Shown in pieces: positions 1-7,780 of a stretch of 9,275 bases of DNA. A program made the position numbers and the translations under genes. The notes below the pieces were generated by a model. It made no database searches. It saw only the letters and a program-made list of their open reading frames with translations, and was not told the origin of the DNA. The stretch's first letter is position 1, and the number at the start of each line of letters is the position of its first letter. Source of the stretch: CAYLSO01 sp964386525 (lineage in GTDB: Bacteria; Eisenbacteria; RBG-16-71-46; DASYSL01); assembly GCA_964386525.1 (NCBI GenBank), contig CAYLSO010000260.1, positions 1-9,275 on the forward strand, given 5' to 3'.

Positions 1-1555
<1,555 letters not shown>

Positions 1556-1636
1556 GGGGCTCCTCCAAATACGGCACGCGGAGGCGCCCCGGGGGGCCCT
1601 CCGCCGCGATGCGACTTGGTGCGCGATGCGGGCGGA

Positions 1637-1666
1637 ATGCTAGCACACCCCCCGGTGGCGGCCCAA
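1637..1666 (-). promoter_or_regulatory. Weak candidate promoter for valS
   Basis: On the minus strand TTGGGC (1666-1661) is followed after 18 bases by TAGCAT (1642-1637). These match the sigma-70 consensus at 3 of 6 and 4 of 6 positions. The predicted start of transcription, near 1630, would leave a leader of about 75 bases containing the inverted repeat at 1579-1603. The match is modest, and in such GC-rich DNA other boxes are possible. Confidence 0.3.
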
Positions 1667-1745
1667 GCGGGCCGGAGAGGGGCGGCCGAGGGCCGGAAGG
1701 CGCGGCGCCGAGAGGGGTTGCGCGCCGGGCGCGGCCGCCCGCGGA

Positions 1746-1774
1746 TTGACACCCGCCACAGCGGCTCCTAGATT
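1746..1774 (+). promoter_or_regulatory. Sigma-70-type promoter predicting a leaderless mRNA
   Basis: A perfect TTGACA (1746-1751) is followed by the optimal 17-base spacer and TAGATT (1769-1774), which matches TATAAT at 4 of 6 positions. Transcription normally begins about 7 bases after the -10 box, which is 1781, the A of the ATG of the Wzi-like gene. No Shine-Dalgarno sequence is present in 1760-1780. A leaderless transcript is therefore predicted. Confidence 0.7.
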
Positions 1775-1780
1775 GCCCGC

Positions 1781-3370
1781 ATGCTTCGGACCCGGGCCGT
1801 CAGGCTGGCCCTTCTCCTGGCTTTCGCGTCCACCGCCGCCATCCCCGGCGCCCGCGCCGCCGTCGTCGAGCGGCTGCCCGCCGGGAGTCCCTTCTACGCC
1901 GAGCTGGAACTCCTGCGCACGGCGGGGCTCCTCGACACGACGGTGTCGCTCGACGCCCGCCCGATGGCCCGCGCCGACGTCGCCCGGCTGGTCGCCTTCG
2001 CGCTGACCCAGCACCCCGATCGGGCGGGCGACCCGGGCCTGACGCGCCTCTACCGCGAGTTCTCGCGCGAGCTGGTGGACTGGGGTTTCCCGGCCGTGCC
2101 CGGCTACACCCGGCCGCTCGTCCTGTGGGCGCCCGGGCATCCCGGCCCGAAAGCAGGTCCCGGCCACCCGGACCAGCGCATCCGCATCATCCCCTACCTC
2201 GACGCGGCCTTCGAGCAGCAGCCCAACGGCGACGGCCGCCTGGCCGACCGCTCGCGCGCCGGGTTGCGCATCGGCGTCGAGCTGGGACCGGTGCTCCTCT
2301 ACCAGGACCTGTTCGCCGGGCGCGTCGACGGCGGGAGCGCCTACGCCGACCCGCTCGTCCAGGACACCGATTTCATCCACTACACCGAGGACACCTATCT
2401 CTCGGCGCACACCCCGTGGATCGACTTCTCCCTGGGGCGCGTGCGCCAGGGCTGGGGGCCGGGACGCACGGGCACGCTCCTGTGGTCGGCGACGGCCGAC
2501 CCCACCACCAACCTGACCTGGAGCGGGGCGCTCTTCGGCGGCCGCCTGCGCGGCACGGCCGTGCACGCCGACGTGGACGCCGTCGCCGGCGAGCGCCTGG
2601 CGGCGCACCGGCTGGACTTCGCGCTCTCTCCGCGCCTCACCTTCGGCGTCGCCGAGGCGGCGCGCTACACCTCGCCGCACTGGGAGCCGCTCTACGTCCT
2701 CTCGGTCGTGCCCTTCACGCTGGTGCAGCGCATGCTCGCCCAGGACGCGGACCCCGACTCGAGCGCGGCGGTGCGCAACAACGTCATGGTCTCGGCCGAC
2801 GTCCGCTGGCGCGCGGCGCGCGGCCACACGCTCTACGGCGAGATCCTGCTCGACGACGTCACCTTCAAGACCAGCGGCACGCCGGTGCGCATCGGCTACC
2901 AGGCGGGCTGGCAGGGCGTGGCCCACGCCGCCGGGCGGCGGGTGAGCTGGCAGGCCGAGTACACCCGCGTCTACCGCTACGTCTACGCGGTCTTCTACGG
3001 CGAGGACTTCATCTACCACGGCGAGCCGGTCGGTTACCCGCAGGGACCCGACGCGCGGACCTTCGCGGCGCAGGGGGCGCTGGACCTCTCGGCGAACTGG
3101 TCGGTGAGCGCCGCCGGGGCGCTGCTCGACCATGGCGAGGGCCAGCTGGGCGAGGCCTTCGACCCGGAGGGCCCTCCTGCCTCGGGCAGCGAGTTCAAGG
3201 GTGTGGTGGAGCACACGCGCGCCCTGCAACTGGGCGGCCGCTGGACGCCGCGCGACGGGGTGGCCTCCGAGCTCTCCTGGGGTTACCGCTGGCTGGAGAA
3301 CGCCGACCACGCCGAGGGTGCGGGCCGCGAGGGCTGGTTCGGGCGGGCGAGCCTCTACTTGCGCTACTAG
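1781..3370 (+). CDS. Wzi-like capsule assembly outer-membrane beta-barrel protein
   Basis: The 529-residue product begins with a Sec signal peptide: RTR near the N-terminus, a hydrophobic core at about 9-22, and probable cleavage after GARA (residue 26). A short helical segment follows (about 38-75), with the pattern PFYAELELLRTAGLLD and RPMARADVARL. This resembles the periplasmic N-terminal part of Wzi-family proteins. The remainder is rich in alternating aromatic and polar strands typical of an outer-membrane barrel. It includes GRVRQGWGPGRTG (219-231), which resembles the GxxxQRWGPG signature region of Wzi. It ends in LYLRY, a terminal aromatic residue as recognised by the BAM complex. Wzi is an outer-membrane lectin that helps attach group 1 capsule to the cell surface; whether this protein binds polysaccharide is inferred. 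It is transcribed divergently from valS and convergently with the epimerase gene, 30 bases apart, with no strong terminator between them. The start is fixed by the signal peptide; translation appears leaderless. Confidence 0.8.
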   Translation: MLRTRAVRLALLLAFASTAAIPGARAAVVERLPAGSPFYAELELLRTAGLLDTTVSLDARPMARADVARLVAFALTQHPDRAGDPGLTRLYREFSRELVDWGFPAVPGYTRPLVLWAPGHPGPKAGPGHPDQRIRIIPYLDAAFEQQPNGDGRLADRSRAGLRIGVELGPVLLYQDLFAGRVDGGSAYADPLVQDTDFIHYTEDTYLSAHTPWIDFSLGRVRQGWGPGRTGTLLWSATADPTTNLTWSGALFGGRLRGTAVHADVDAVAGERLAAHRLDFALSPRLTFGVAEAARYTSPHWEPLYVLSVVPFTLVQRMLAQDADPDSSAAVRNNVMVSADVRWRAARGHTLYGEILLDDVTFKTSGTPVRIGYQAGWQGVAHAAGRRVSWQAEYTRVYRYVYAVFYGEDFIYHGEPVGYPQGPDARTFAAQGALDLSANWSVSAAGALLDHGEGQLGEAFDPEGPPASGSEFKGVVEHTRALQLGGRWTPRDGVASELSWGYRWLENADHAEGAGREGWFGRASLYLRY

Positions 3371-3400
3371 GCGCGTGCCCCCATGGCGGTCAGCGCCCCC

Positions 3401-4324
3401 CTACCGAATCGAGCGGTACCACTCCACCGTGCGGCGCAGACCCTGCTCGAAGGAGACCTGCGGCGCCCAGCCGAGCACGGCGCCGGCCCGCTCGGCGCTC
3501 AGGTAGATGCGCCGCACCTCGCCGGGCCGCGCCGGCGCGTAGAGCGGCTGGCCCGCGAAGCCCAGGATGGCCGCCAGCTCGCGGAAGATGTCGTTGACCG
3601 ACACGCCCCGGGCCCAGCCGAGGTTGACGATCTCGCCGCCGCCGCGCGCCAGCGCCAGGGCGTTGGCCTCCACCACGTCGCCCACGTAGAGATAGTCGCG
3701 CACCTGCTCACCGTCGCCGAAGATGGTGGGCGTGCGGCCGTCGCTCATGAGCCCGATGAAGATGGCGTTCACCCCCGCCTCGCCGCGCGGGTCCTGGCGC
3801 GGGCCGAAGACGTTGGGGTAGCGCAGCACGGTGTAGTCGAGGCCGTGGAGCAGCTTGTAGAGATAGAGGTAGTGCTCGACCGTGTGCTTGGAGACGCCGT
3901 AGGGCGATTCCGGGTTGATCGGGTGGTCCTCGTCGGCGGGCAGCGTGCGGGCTTCGCCGTACAGCGCGCCGCCGGTCGAGGCGTAGACGACCTTGCGCGC
4001 CCCGCAGGCCACCGCCGCCTGCAGCAGGTTCAACGACCCCAGGACGTTGATCGAGGCGTCGTGCACGGGCTCGTCCACCGAGCGGCGCACGTCGATCTGG
4101 GCGGCGTGATGATCCACGATCTCGGGGCGGAAGTCGGCCAGGGCGCGGCGCACCTCTTCCCCGTCGCACAGGCTGAGCTCGTAGAAGACCGCCCGCGGGT
4201 GGAGGTTCTCGCGCCGGCCGGTGGAGAGGTCGTCGAGGACGGCGACCTCGTGGCCGTCGGCCAGGAAGCGGTCCGCCACGTTGGATCCGATGAAGCCGGC
4301 GCCACCGGTCACCAGGATGCGCAT
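3401..4324 (-). CDS. galE: NAD-dependent nucleotide-sugar epimerase, probably UDP-glucose 4-epimerase
   Basis: This 307-residue extended short-chain dehydrogenase probably interconverts UDP-glucose and UDP-galactose, or the N-acetyl forms, for surface glycan synthesis. The Rossmann motif is TGGAGFIGSN (6-15). Asp31-Asp32 close the second strand and would bind the NAD ribose. HHAAQIDVRRSVDEP (72-86) is the usual substrate-side helix motif. The catalytic set is Ser116/Thr117 in YASTGGALYGE and Tyr142-x3-Lys146 in YGVSK. RYPNVFGPRQ (168-177) and RDYLYVGDV (209-217) follow. The start at 4324 is chosen because MRILVTGG opens the fold and GGAGG lies 8 bases upstream; an in-frame ATG at 4354 would add ten unlikely residues. 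Substrate cannot be settled, since related dehydratases and epimerases share these motifs, but STGGALYGE is common in short GalE proteins. It lies downstream of the decayed fluoride locus on the same strand, with no clear promoter of its own. Confidence 0.88.
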   Translation of the reverse strand: MRILVTGGAGFIGSNVADRFLADGHEVAVLDDLSTGRRENLHPRAVFYELSLCDGEEVRRALADFRPEIVDHHAAQIDVRRSVDEPVHDASINVLGSLNLLQAAVACGARKVVYASTGGALYGEARTLPADEDHPINPESPYGVSKHTVEHYLYLYKLLHGLDYTVLRYPNVFGPRQDPRGEAGVNAIFIGLMSDGRTPTIFGDGEQVRDYLYVGDVVEANALALARGGGEIVNLGWARGVSVNDIFRELAAILGFAGQPLYAPARPGEVRRIYLSAERAGAVLGWAPQVSFEQGLRRTVEWYRSIR

Positions 4325-4418
4325 GATCCCGTCCTCCCTCTGGATGATCGGCATCCGACTGCCGCTGAGCGCAGCCTACCGCAGGCCGCCCCGCCGCGGC
4401 AGCAGAGAAGTCCGCGCC

Positions 4419-4505
4419 CTACAGCAGCTCGAGCGCCCGGTAGCCGACCCACACGGCGGCCGATCCGGTCAGATTGGCGATCGCCACGTAGGCCGCCGCG
4501 TAACC
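4419..4505 (-). pseudogene. crcB: 3' remnant of a CrcB/Fluc fluoride channel gene (last 28 codons)
   Basis: From 4505 the minus strand reads 28 codons, GYAAAYVAIANLTGS (residues 1-15) then AAVWVGYRALELL, and a TAG at 4421-4419. This aligns with the last transmembrane helix of CrcB proteins; E. coli CrcB has a comparable G-x-A...V...NLLGS...A segment near its C-terminus. CrcB is a small (about 125 residues) four-helix channel that expels fluoride as a dimer. Everything N-terminal to this helix is missing, and there is no start codon in this frame. The remnant begins one base off the frame of the DUF190 fragment directly upstream. Third positions are almost all G or C, consistent with a coding past. 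Identification from 28 residues alone would be weak. The fluoride riboswitch and the DUF190 fragment upstream make it convincing. Confidence 0.75.
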
Positions 4506-4506
4506 C

Positions 4507-4632
4507 GGTGGCGCCCGCCAGGTGCGGCTCGCGGGCCTTGAGCACGATGGCTTCGTGGAGCGGCCGGCCGGCGTGTCGGTCGCTCTCGCCCAGGAACACG
4601 CGCAGCCGGGTGCCTTCTTCAGGTAGGTGCAT
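4507..4632 (-). pseudogene. 5' remnant of a DUF190 (COG1993, PII-like) gene, 42 codons
   Basis: The ATG at 4632 has GAGG (4641-4638) five bases upstream, so the translation start is intact. The 42 codons include LRVFLGESDRHAGRPLHEAI (residues 10-29) and VLKAREPHLAGAT (30-42). This is the conserved N-terminal half of DUF190 proteins, whose usual form continues as a variable residue, LRG and a GFG segment. DUF190 proteins are about 110 residues, PII-like in fold, and frequently encoded beside crcB; their exact role is not established. After codon 42 the family similarity ends. The frame then runs on through the crcB remnant and into the epimerase start (to 4309) as unrelated sequence, including a TTA codon that is rare here. 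The likely cause is a deletion joining the 5' part of this gene to the 3' part of crcB; a misassembly is the alternative. Confidence 0.8.
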
Positions 4633-4643
4633 TTCCGCCTCGC

Positions 4644-4675
4644 AACAAAAAGACCCCTGCGTCTCGAGACGCAGG
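4644..4675 (-). terminator. Intrinsic terminator of the fluoride riboswitch expression platform
   Basis: The minus strand has a perfect 20-base palindrome, CCTGCGTCTCGAGACGCAGG (4675-4656). It folds as an 8-bp stem with a TCGA tetraloop. GGTC and a TTTTT run (4651-4647) follow. The 5' arm reuses the CCTGC that ends the aptamer's pseudoknot strand (CTCC at 4677-4674). Aptamer folding and terminator formation are thus mutually exclusive. This is the known arrangement in which fluoride binding prevents termination. The stop point lies about 12 bases before the DUF190 start codon. Confidence 0.9.
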
Positions 4676-4720
4676 AGCCATCAGCCCTCGCGGGCGGTTC
4701 GGGTGAACTCCGTCACCCCG
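4671..4720 (-). promoter_or_regulatory. Fluoride riboswitch aptamer (crcB motif)
   Basis: Read on the minus strand from 4719, GGGTGA pairs with TCACCC (4718-4713 with 4706-4701), enclosing the loop CGGAGT. The loop bases GGAG (4711-4708) can pair with the downstream CTCC (4677-4674) to form the pseudoknot. GAACCGCCC then leads into a second stem, CGCCC with GGGCTG, followed by the hallmark GGGCTGATGGC. The order of stem 1, loop, CCGCCC, short loop, GGGCTGATGGC and pseudoknot strand matches the Thermotoga petrophila and Pseudomonas syringae fluoride aptamers as I remember them. The switch normally turns on fluoride exporters when fluoride is bound. Here its normal target genes are broken (see the DUF190 and crcB remnants), but the aptamer itself looks intact. 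Confidence 0.92.
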
Positions 4721-4731
4721 TCGCGGCGGGG

Positions 4732-4760
4732 ACGATACGGGGCTTTCCGCCGACCGTCCA
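4732..4760 (-). promoter_or_regulatory. Candidate promoter of the fluoride riboswitch transcript
   Basis: On the minus strand TGGACG (4760-4755) and TATCGT (4737-4732) are separated by 17 bases. Each box matches the sigma-70 consensus at 4 of 6 positions. Transcription would start near 4725, just before the first aptamer stem at 4718. This is the position expected for a riboswitch promoter. It lies between the kinase stop codon (4797) and the aptamer. A GC-rich stem-loop at 4787-4767 (GGCCGC/GCGGCC arms, no T-run) precedes it and might attenuate read-through from the kinase operon. Confidence 0.5.
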
Positions 4761-4796
4761 CGCGCGGGCCGCACGGCCGGCGCGGCCGCGTTCCGC

Positions 4797-6554
4797 TCAG
4801 CCGCGGGCCGGCACGCCCTCCGCGGCGGCCGCGCCGCCGTCCACCGTGGCGGGCCCTTCCGCCGCGCCGAGGCGCGGTCCCGACAGCGGCAGGGCGAAAC
4901 AGAAGACCGAACCCTTGCCCAGCTCGCTCTCCACCCAGACGCGGCCGCCGTGCGACTCGACGATCCCCTTGCAGATGGCCAGGCCGAGGCCGGTGCCGCC
5001 GACGCGGCGCGTCGAGGACGAGTCCAGCTGGGAGAACTTGCGGAACAGCCGCGGCATGTCCTGGGCCGCGATGCCCTCGCCCTGGTCGCGCACCTCGATC
5101 ACGATCTCCCGGTCGTCGGCGCGCGCCGCCACTGTGACCGGCGCGCCCGGCGGCGAGAACTTGATGGCGTTGGACAGCAGATTGGTGACCACCTGGCCGA
5201 TGCGGTGCTCGTCCATGATCACCAGCGGCAGGTCCTCTGGCAGCTCGAGCACCAACTCCACCCCGCGTTCCCCCACCAGGGGCGCCAGGTTGGCGGCCGC
5301 CGTCCGCGCCACCGGCGGCAGGTGGCCGGCGGCGAAGGTCATGGGCAGGTTCGCCGATTGCAGCTTGGAGAAGTCGAGGATGTCGTTGATCAGGCGCAGC
5401 AGCCGCTCGGCGTTGGCGGTGGCCATGTCGACCAGCTGCGCCTGCTTCTCCTCGAGCTGCCAGTGGCGGTCGTCGGCGAGCAGCTCGAGCACGCCCTTGA
5501 TGACGGTGAGGGGCGTGCGGATCTCGTGCGAGACGACGGCCACGAACTCGGACTTGAGCCGGTCCAGCTCCAGCGTGCGCTCGTGCAGGATGGCGTTGCT
5601 CAGCGCGATGGCCGCCGAGCCGGCGAACAGCGTCAGGAAGTGCTCGTCGGCCTCGCCGAAGCCGCCGGGCTTGTCGAGTACGGCGAGCGTGCCCAGGACC
5701 TGCTGGTCGGCGATCAGCGGAACCACCAGGGCGCTCTCCGACGCCAGGCCGCGCAGCACGTCGTCGCCCTCGACGCCCGCCCACAGGTCGGGTCGCCCGG
5801 CGCGCCGCACCGCCGCCTGGTCGCGCGCCGCGATGCCGTTGAGGCCTTCCCCGGGGCGGAAGACGAGGCCGGCGATCTGGCCGCTCTCCAGACCCTGCGC
5901 CGAGCGCGCCAGGAACTCGTCGGTGCCCTCGGGCTGCAGGAAGAGCACGCTCTTGGTCCCGCCGGTCAGTCCGGCCGACTTCTCGCAGACGAAATTCAGA
6001 CGGAACTGCAGGCCGAGGTCGCGCCCCATGTTCTTCGACAGGTCGAACAGCGTGGTCATCTGCCAGGTGGCGACCTGCACCTTGCGCTGCAGCTCCTGTT
6101 CGTGCCGCTGCAGCGCCTGGTTGGCGTTGCGCAGCTCCCCGAGCAGCGCCCGGTTGGCCTCGGCCAGGCGCCGCGTGCGCACGCCGCGCTCGATGGTCTG
6201 GTTCAGCTCGATGAGGTCGAAGGGCTTGGTGATGAAGTCGTAGGCGCCGTGGCGCAGGGCGTCGATGGCGACCCGCGTGGTGGCCTGGCCGGTCATGACG
6301 ATGACGCAGGCCTCGCCGTCTCTGGCCTTGGCGCCGCGCACCACTTCGAGCCCGCTCTGCCCCGGCAGGTTGATGTCGGTGAGGATGGCGTCCGGCGCCC
6401 ACTCGGCGAGAGCCGCCAGGCCGTCCTCGGCGGTGGCCTCGGCGCGCACCTCATAGCCCTGCTCGCGCAGGAAGTCGGCCATGACCTCGGCGACCGCCGG
6501 CTCGTCGTCGATGACCAGCAGGCGGGGCGCTCGGATCTCCTCGGGATTCTGCAT
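4797..6554 (-). CDS. Hybrid signalling protein: receiver, GAF and histidine kinase domains
   Basis: The 585-residue product has no membrane segment and should be cytoplasmic. An N-terminal receiver domain (about 11-128) has the acidic pair Asp16-Asp17, phosphoacceptor Asp60 in LTDINLPG, Thr88 in MTGQ and Lys110 in TKPF. A charged helical linker (about 130-165) leads to a GAF domain (about 165-325). A HisKA domain follows with His343 in VSHEIRTPLT. The ATPase domain has an N box (Asn462 in NLLSNAIKFS), G1 DQGEGIA (490-496), F box LFRKFSQ (503-509) and G2 GGTGLGLAI (519-527). All catalytic elements are intact. The tail from about 560 is low-complexity Ala/Gly. The start at 6554 has GAGG five bases upstream and lies 14 bases after the stop of the GAF gene, so the two are probably co-transcribed. 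A receiver ahead of the kinase suggests that an upstream phosphodonor controls its activity. Location after flhG-fliA points to motility control, by inference. Confidence 0.93.
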   Translation of the reverse strand: MQNPEEIRAPRLLVIDDEPAVAEVMADFLREQGYEVRAEATAEDGLAALAEWAPDAILTDINLPGQSGLEVVRGAKARDGEACVIVMTGQATTRVAIDALRHGAYDFITKPFDLIELNQTIERGVRTRRLAEANRALLGELRNANQALQRHEQELQRKVQVATWQMTTLFDLSKNMGRDLGLQFRLNFVCEKSAGLTGGTKSVLFLQPEGTDEFLARSAQGLESGQIAGLVFRPGEGLNGIAARDQAAVRRAGRPDLWAGVEGDDVLRGLASESALVVPLIADQQVLGTLAVLDKPGGFGEADEHFLTLFAGSAAIALSNAILHERTLELDRLKSEFVAVVSHEIRTPLTVIKGVLELLADDRHWQLEEKQAQLVDMATANAERLLRLINDILDFSKLQSANLPMTFAAGHLPPVARTAAANLAPLVGERGVELVLELPEDLPLVIMDEHRIGQVVTNLLSNAIKFSPPGAPVTVAARADDREIVIEVRDQGEGIAAQDMPRLFRKFSQLDSSSTRRVGGTGLGLAICKGIVESHGGRVWVESELGKGSVFCFALPLSGPRLGAAEGPATVDGGAAAAEGVPARG

Positions 6555-6568
6555 GCGGTCCTCGGCTC

Positions 6569-7362
6569 CTAGATTCCGCCAGAGAGCGCCAGGCCGGGGG
6601 CATCCCCCGCCGCCGCGAGCGCGACTGGCGGGCGCAGCAGGCGGCTGAGGCCGACCGCGGCCAGAGCGCCGGCGAGCACCACGAAGTCGCGATCCGCGCC
6701 GGTGAAGGCCCCGGGCCGCCGGTGGGCCAGGTTGAGCACGCCGCACAGCTCACCCTCGGCCAAGAGCGGCACCGACAGGAAGCACGCGGGACGCGTCGAG
6801 GCGGCCAGCTCGGGGTCCTCCCGGCAGGTGGAGACGAGTACGGGGCGCCGCGTCTTGGCGACCCACGACGAGAAGCCGGCGCCGTGGTCGAAGGCCACAT
6901 CGGGGATCAGATCGACGTGCGCGCCCTCCACCGCGGCGGGCGACAGGCTGCCGCTACGCGCGTCGTAGACGAAGGCCGTGGCCTGATCGAAGGCCAGCGC
7001 CTTGCCGAGCGTGGCGACCAGCGCGGCGAGCAGGTCCGCCGGAGCGGCGGCGCGGCCCCGCTCGGCGCGCACCCATAGCAGGGCGGCGGCCCGCCGGGCT
7101 TCCCGCGCGTCGGCGGTGCGCGCCAGGCGCTTGGCCAGCGCTTCGACTTGCCGCGCCAGCTTGGCGGCTTGCGCGGCGGTCCCCCCGAGGGCCGCCTGCG
7201 CCCGCGTCTCCCAGTCGGCGCGCTCGGCGGCATTCCAGCGCTGCGCCTGCGCGGCGCGCGCCAGGAAGCGCCCACGCGGCGCGCCGCCTCGGCGTCGGGA
7301 CTCGCCGGCAGGGCCGGCTGGCGGGCGGCGGGACGGCCGGAGCCCTTGCGCGGGGCGGTCAC
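6569..7362 (-). CDS. GAF-domain protein with an apparent frameshift near codon 31
   Basis: Translation should start at the GTG at 7362, which overlaps the upstream stop as GTGA. That frame gives about 30 plausible residues (TAPRKGSGRPAARQPALPAS then PDAEAARRVG). It turns into implausible Arg/Pro/Gly-rich sequence beyond about 7270. The next frame takes over with RFLARAAQAQRWNAAERADW from 7270 and stays open to the TAG at 6571-6569. One base is missing at the join; restored, the protein would be about 264 residues. A helical region (about 45-95) is followed by a GAF domain (about 100-240) containing FDQATAFVYD, DHGAGFSSWVAKTRRPVLVS, ACFLSVPLLAEGELCGVLNL and a final FVVLAGALAAVGLSRLL helix. GAF domains bind small ligands or mediate dimerisation; the ligand is unknown. 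No start codon exists in the second frame before a GTG at 7072, which would begin inside the helical region. The break may be a sequencing error, a true mutation or recoding. Confidence 0.75.
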
Positions 7363-7766
7363 GCGGCCTCCGGCTTGGCGGCGTCGGTGCGCTCGGGCTG
7401 GTCGCGGGTTTCGGCCATGGCGTTCAACTCCAGTCGCGCCCGGCCGAGCGTCTCGGCCAGGTCGCGGATACGCTCCGCCTCGCGGGTCAGCGACTCGAGG
7501 CGCCGCCGCACGCCCGGCAGATCGGCGGCCGGGCCCATGAGCAGGAGCTGGGCGTTACCCATCACACCCGTCAGCGCGTTGCGGATGTCGTGATGCGCCG
7601 CCAGGGCGGCGCCGGCGCGGCGCACCACGCCCGCCTCCCACGCGTCCAGGCACTCCGTCAGCCGCAGCGCCTCGCGGGCCGCGTCGGCCTCGCCGCGCTC
7701 CCCCAGCCACCGGGCCAGCGACCGCGCTGCCTCGCTGGGGCGCCCGTTCTCCTCGAACCCCGCCAC
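7359..7766 (-). CDS. Small protein with an isolated HisKA-like phosphoacceptor (DHp) helix pair
   Basis: The 135-residue product has an N-terminal helical part (about 10-50). It is followed by AAHHDIRNALTGVMGNAQLL (56-75), which matches the H-box of histidine kinases (H-D-x-R-N-P-L-T). His59 is the predicted phosphoacceptor, and Ala64 replaces the usual Pro. The helix continues through about 112, as expected for the second DHp helix. No ATPase domain follows: the protein ends at residue 135 and the next gene is a GAF protein. It may be a phosphotransfer protein of the Spo0B/ChpT kind or a dimerisation partner for the hybrid kinase downstream. The start is GTG at 7766, 14 bases after the sigma-factor stop, with GGGGAG and GAGGGAG in the gap. 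Its stop overlaps the next start as GTGA, implying translational coupling. No gene symbol is assignable. Confidence 0.8.
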   Translation of the reverse strand: MAGFEENGRPSEAARSLARWLGERGEADAAREALRLTECLDAWEAGVVRRAGAALAAHHDIRNALTGVMGNAQLLLMGPAADLPGVRRRLESLTREAERIRDLAETLGRARLELNAMAETRDQPERTDAAKPEAA

Positions 7767-7780
7767 GCTCCCTCTCCCCG

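Larger units (their letters stand above)
1556..1780. other. Divergent intergenic region between valS and the Wzi-like gene
   Basis: These 225 bases contain no convincing gene. They hold the ribosome-binding site of valS (1560-1566) and a GC-rich inverted repeat at 1579-1603 with a stem of about six pairs (CGGAGG with CCTCCG-type arms, imperfect towards the loop). That repeat would lie in the valS mRNA leader. There is also a weak valS promoter candidate and the plus-strand promoter described separately. The inverted repeat has no adjoining T-run, so it does not look like an intrinsic terminator. No T-box features are apparent. Confidence 0.6.

Noticed and set aside
1579..1603. A GC-rich inverted repeat in the valS leader as a terminator or attenuator.
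   Set aside because: The stem is imperfect beyond six pairs and no U-tract follows on either strand. There is no T-box or leader peptide.
1762..1774. The 13-base sequence CGGCTCCTAGATT occurs here and again at about 6563-6575.
   Set aside because: One copy is a promoter spacer and -10 box, the other lies over the stop codon and ribosome-binding region at the GAF/kinase junction on the opposite strand. One such repeat is within chance for a GC-biased 9-kb sequence.
1640..3310. A 556-codon minus-strand open frame opposite the Wzi-like gene.
   Set aside because: The sense-strand product has a signal peptide, barrel pattern, promoter and C-terminal aromatic residue. The antisense product is low-complexity with no recognisable motif.
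3370..3400. A possible bidirectional terminator between the convergent Wzi-like and epimerase genes.
   Set aside because: Only a 5-base GGCGC/GCGCC pairing with an 18-base loop is visible, with no T-run on either side.
4309..4632. A 107-codon minus-strand frame taken as one intact hypothetical gene.
   Set aside because: Only its first 42 codons resemble a family (DUF190). The rest is the crcB remnant and epimerase upstream region read in the wrong frame, including a TTA codon unusual here, so it is described as two gene remnants.
4950..6572. A 540-codon plus-strand open frame opposite the hybrid kinase.
   Set aside because: It is the shadow of a protein with all receiver and kinase motifs intact; its own sequence has no domain features.
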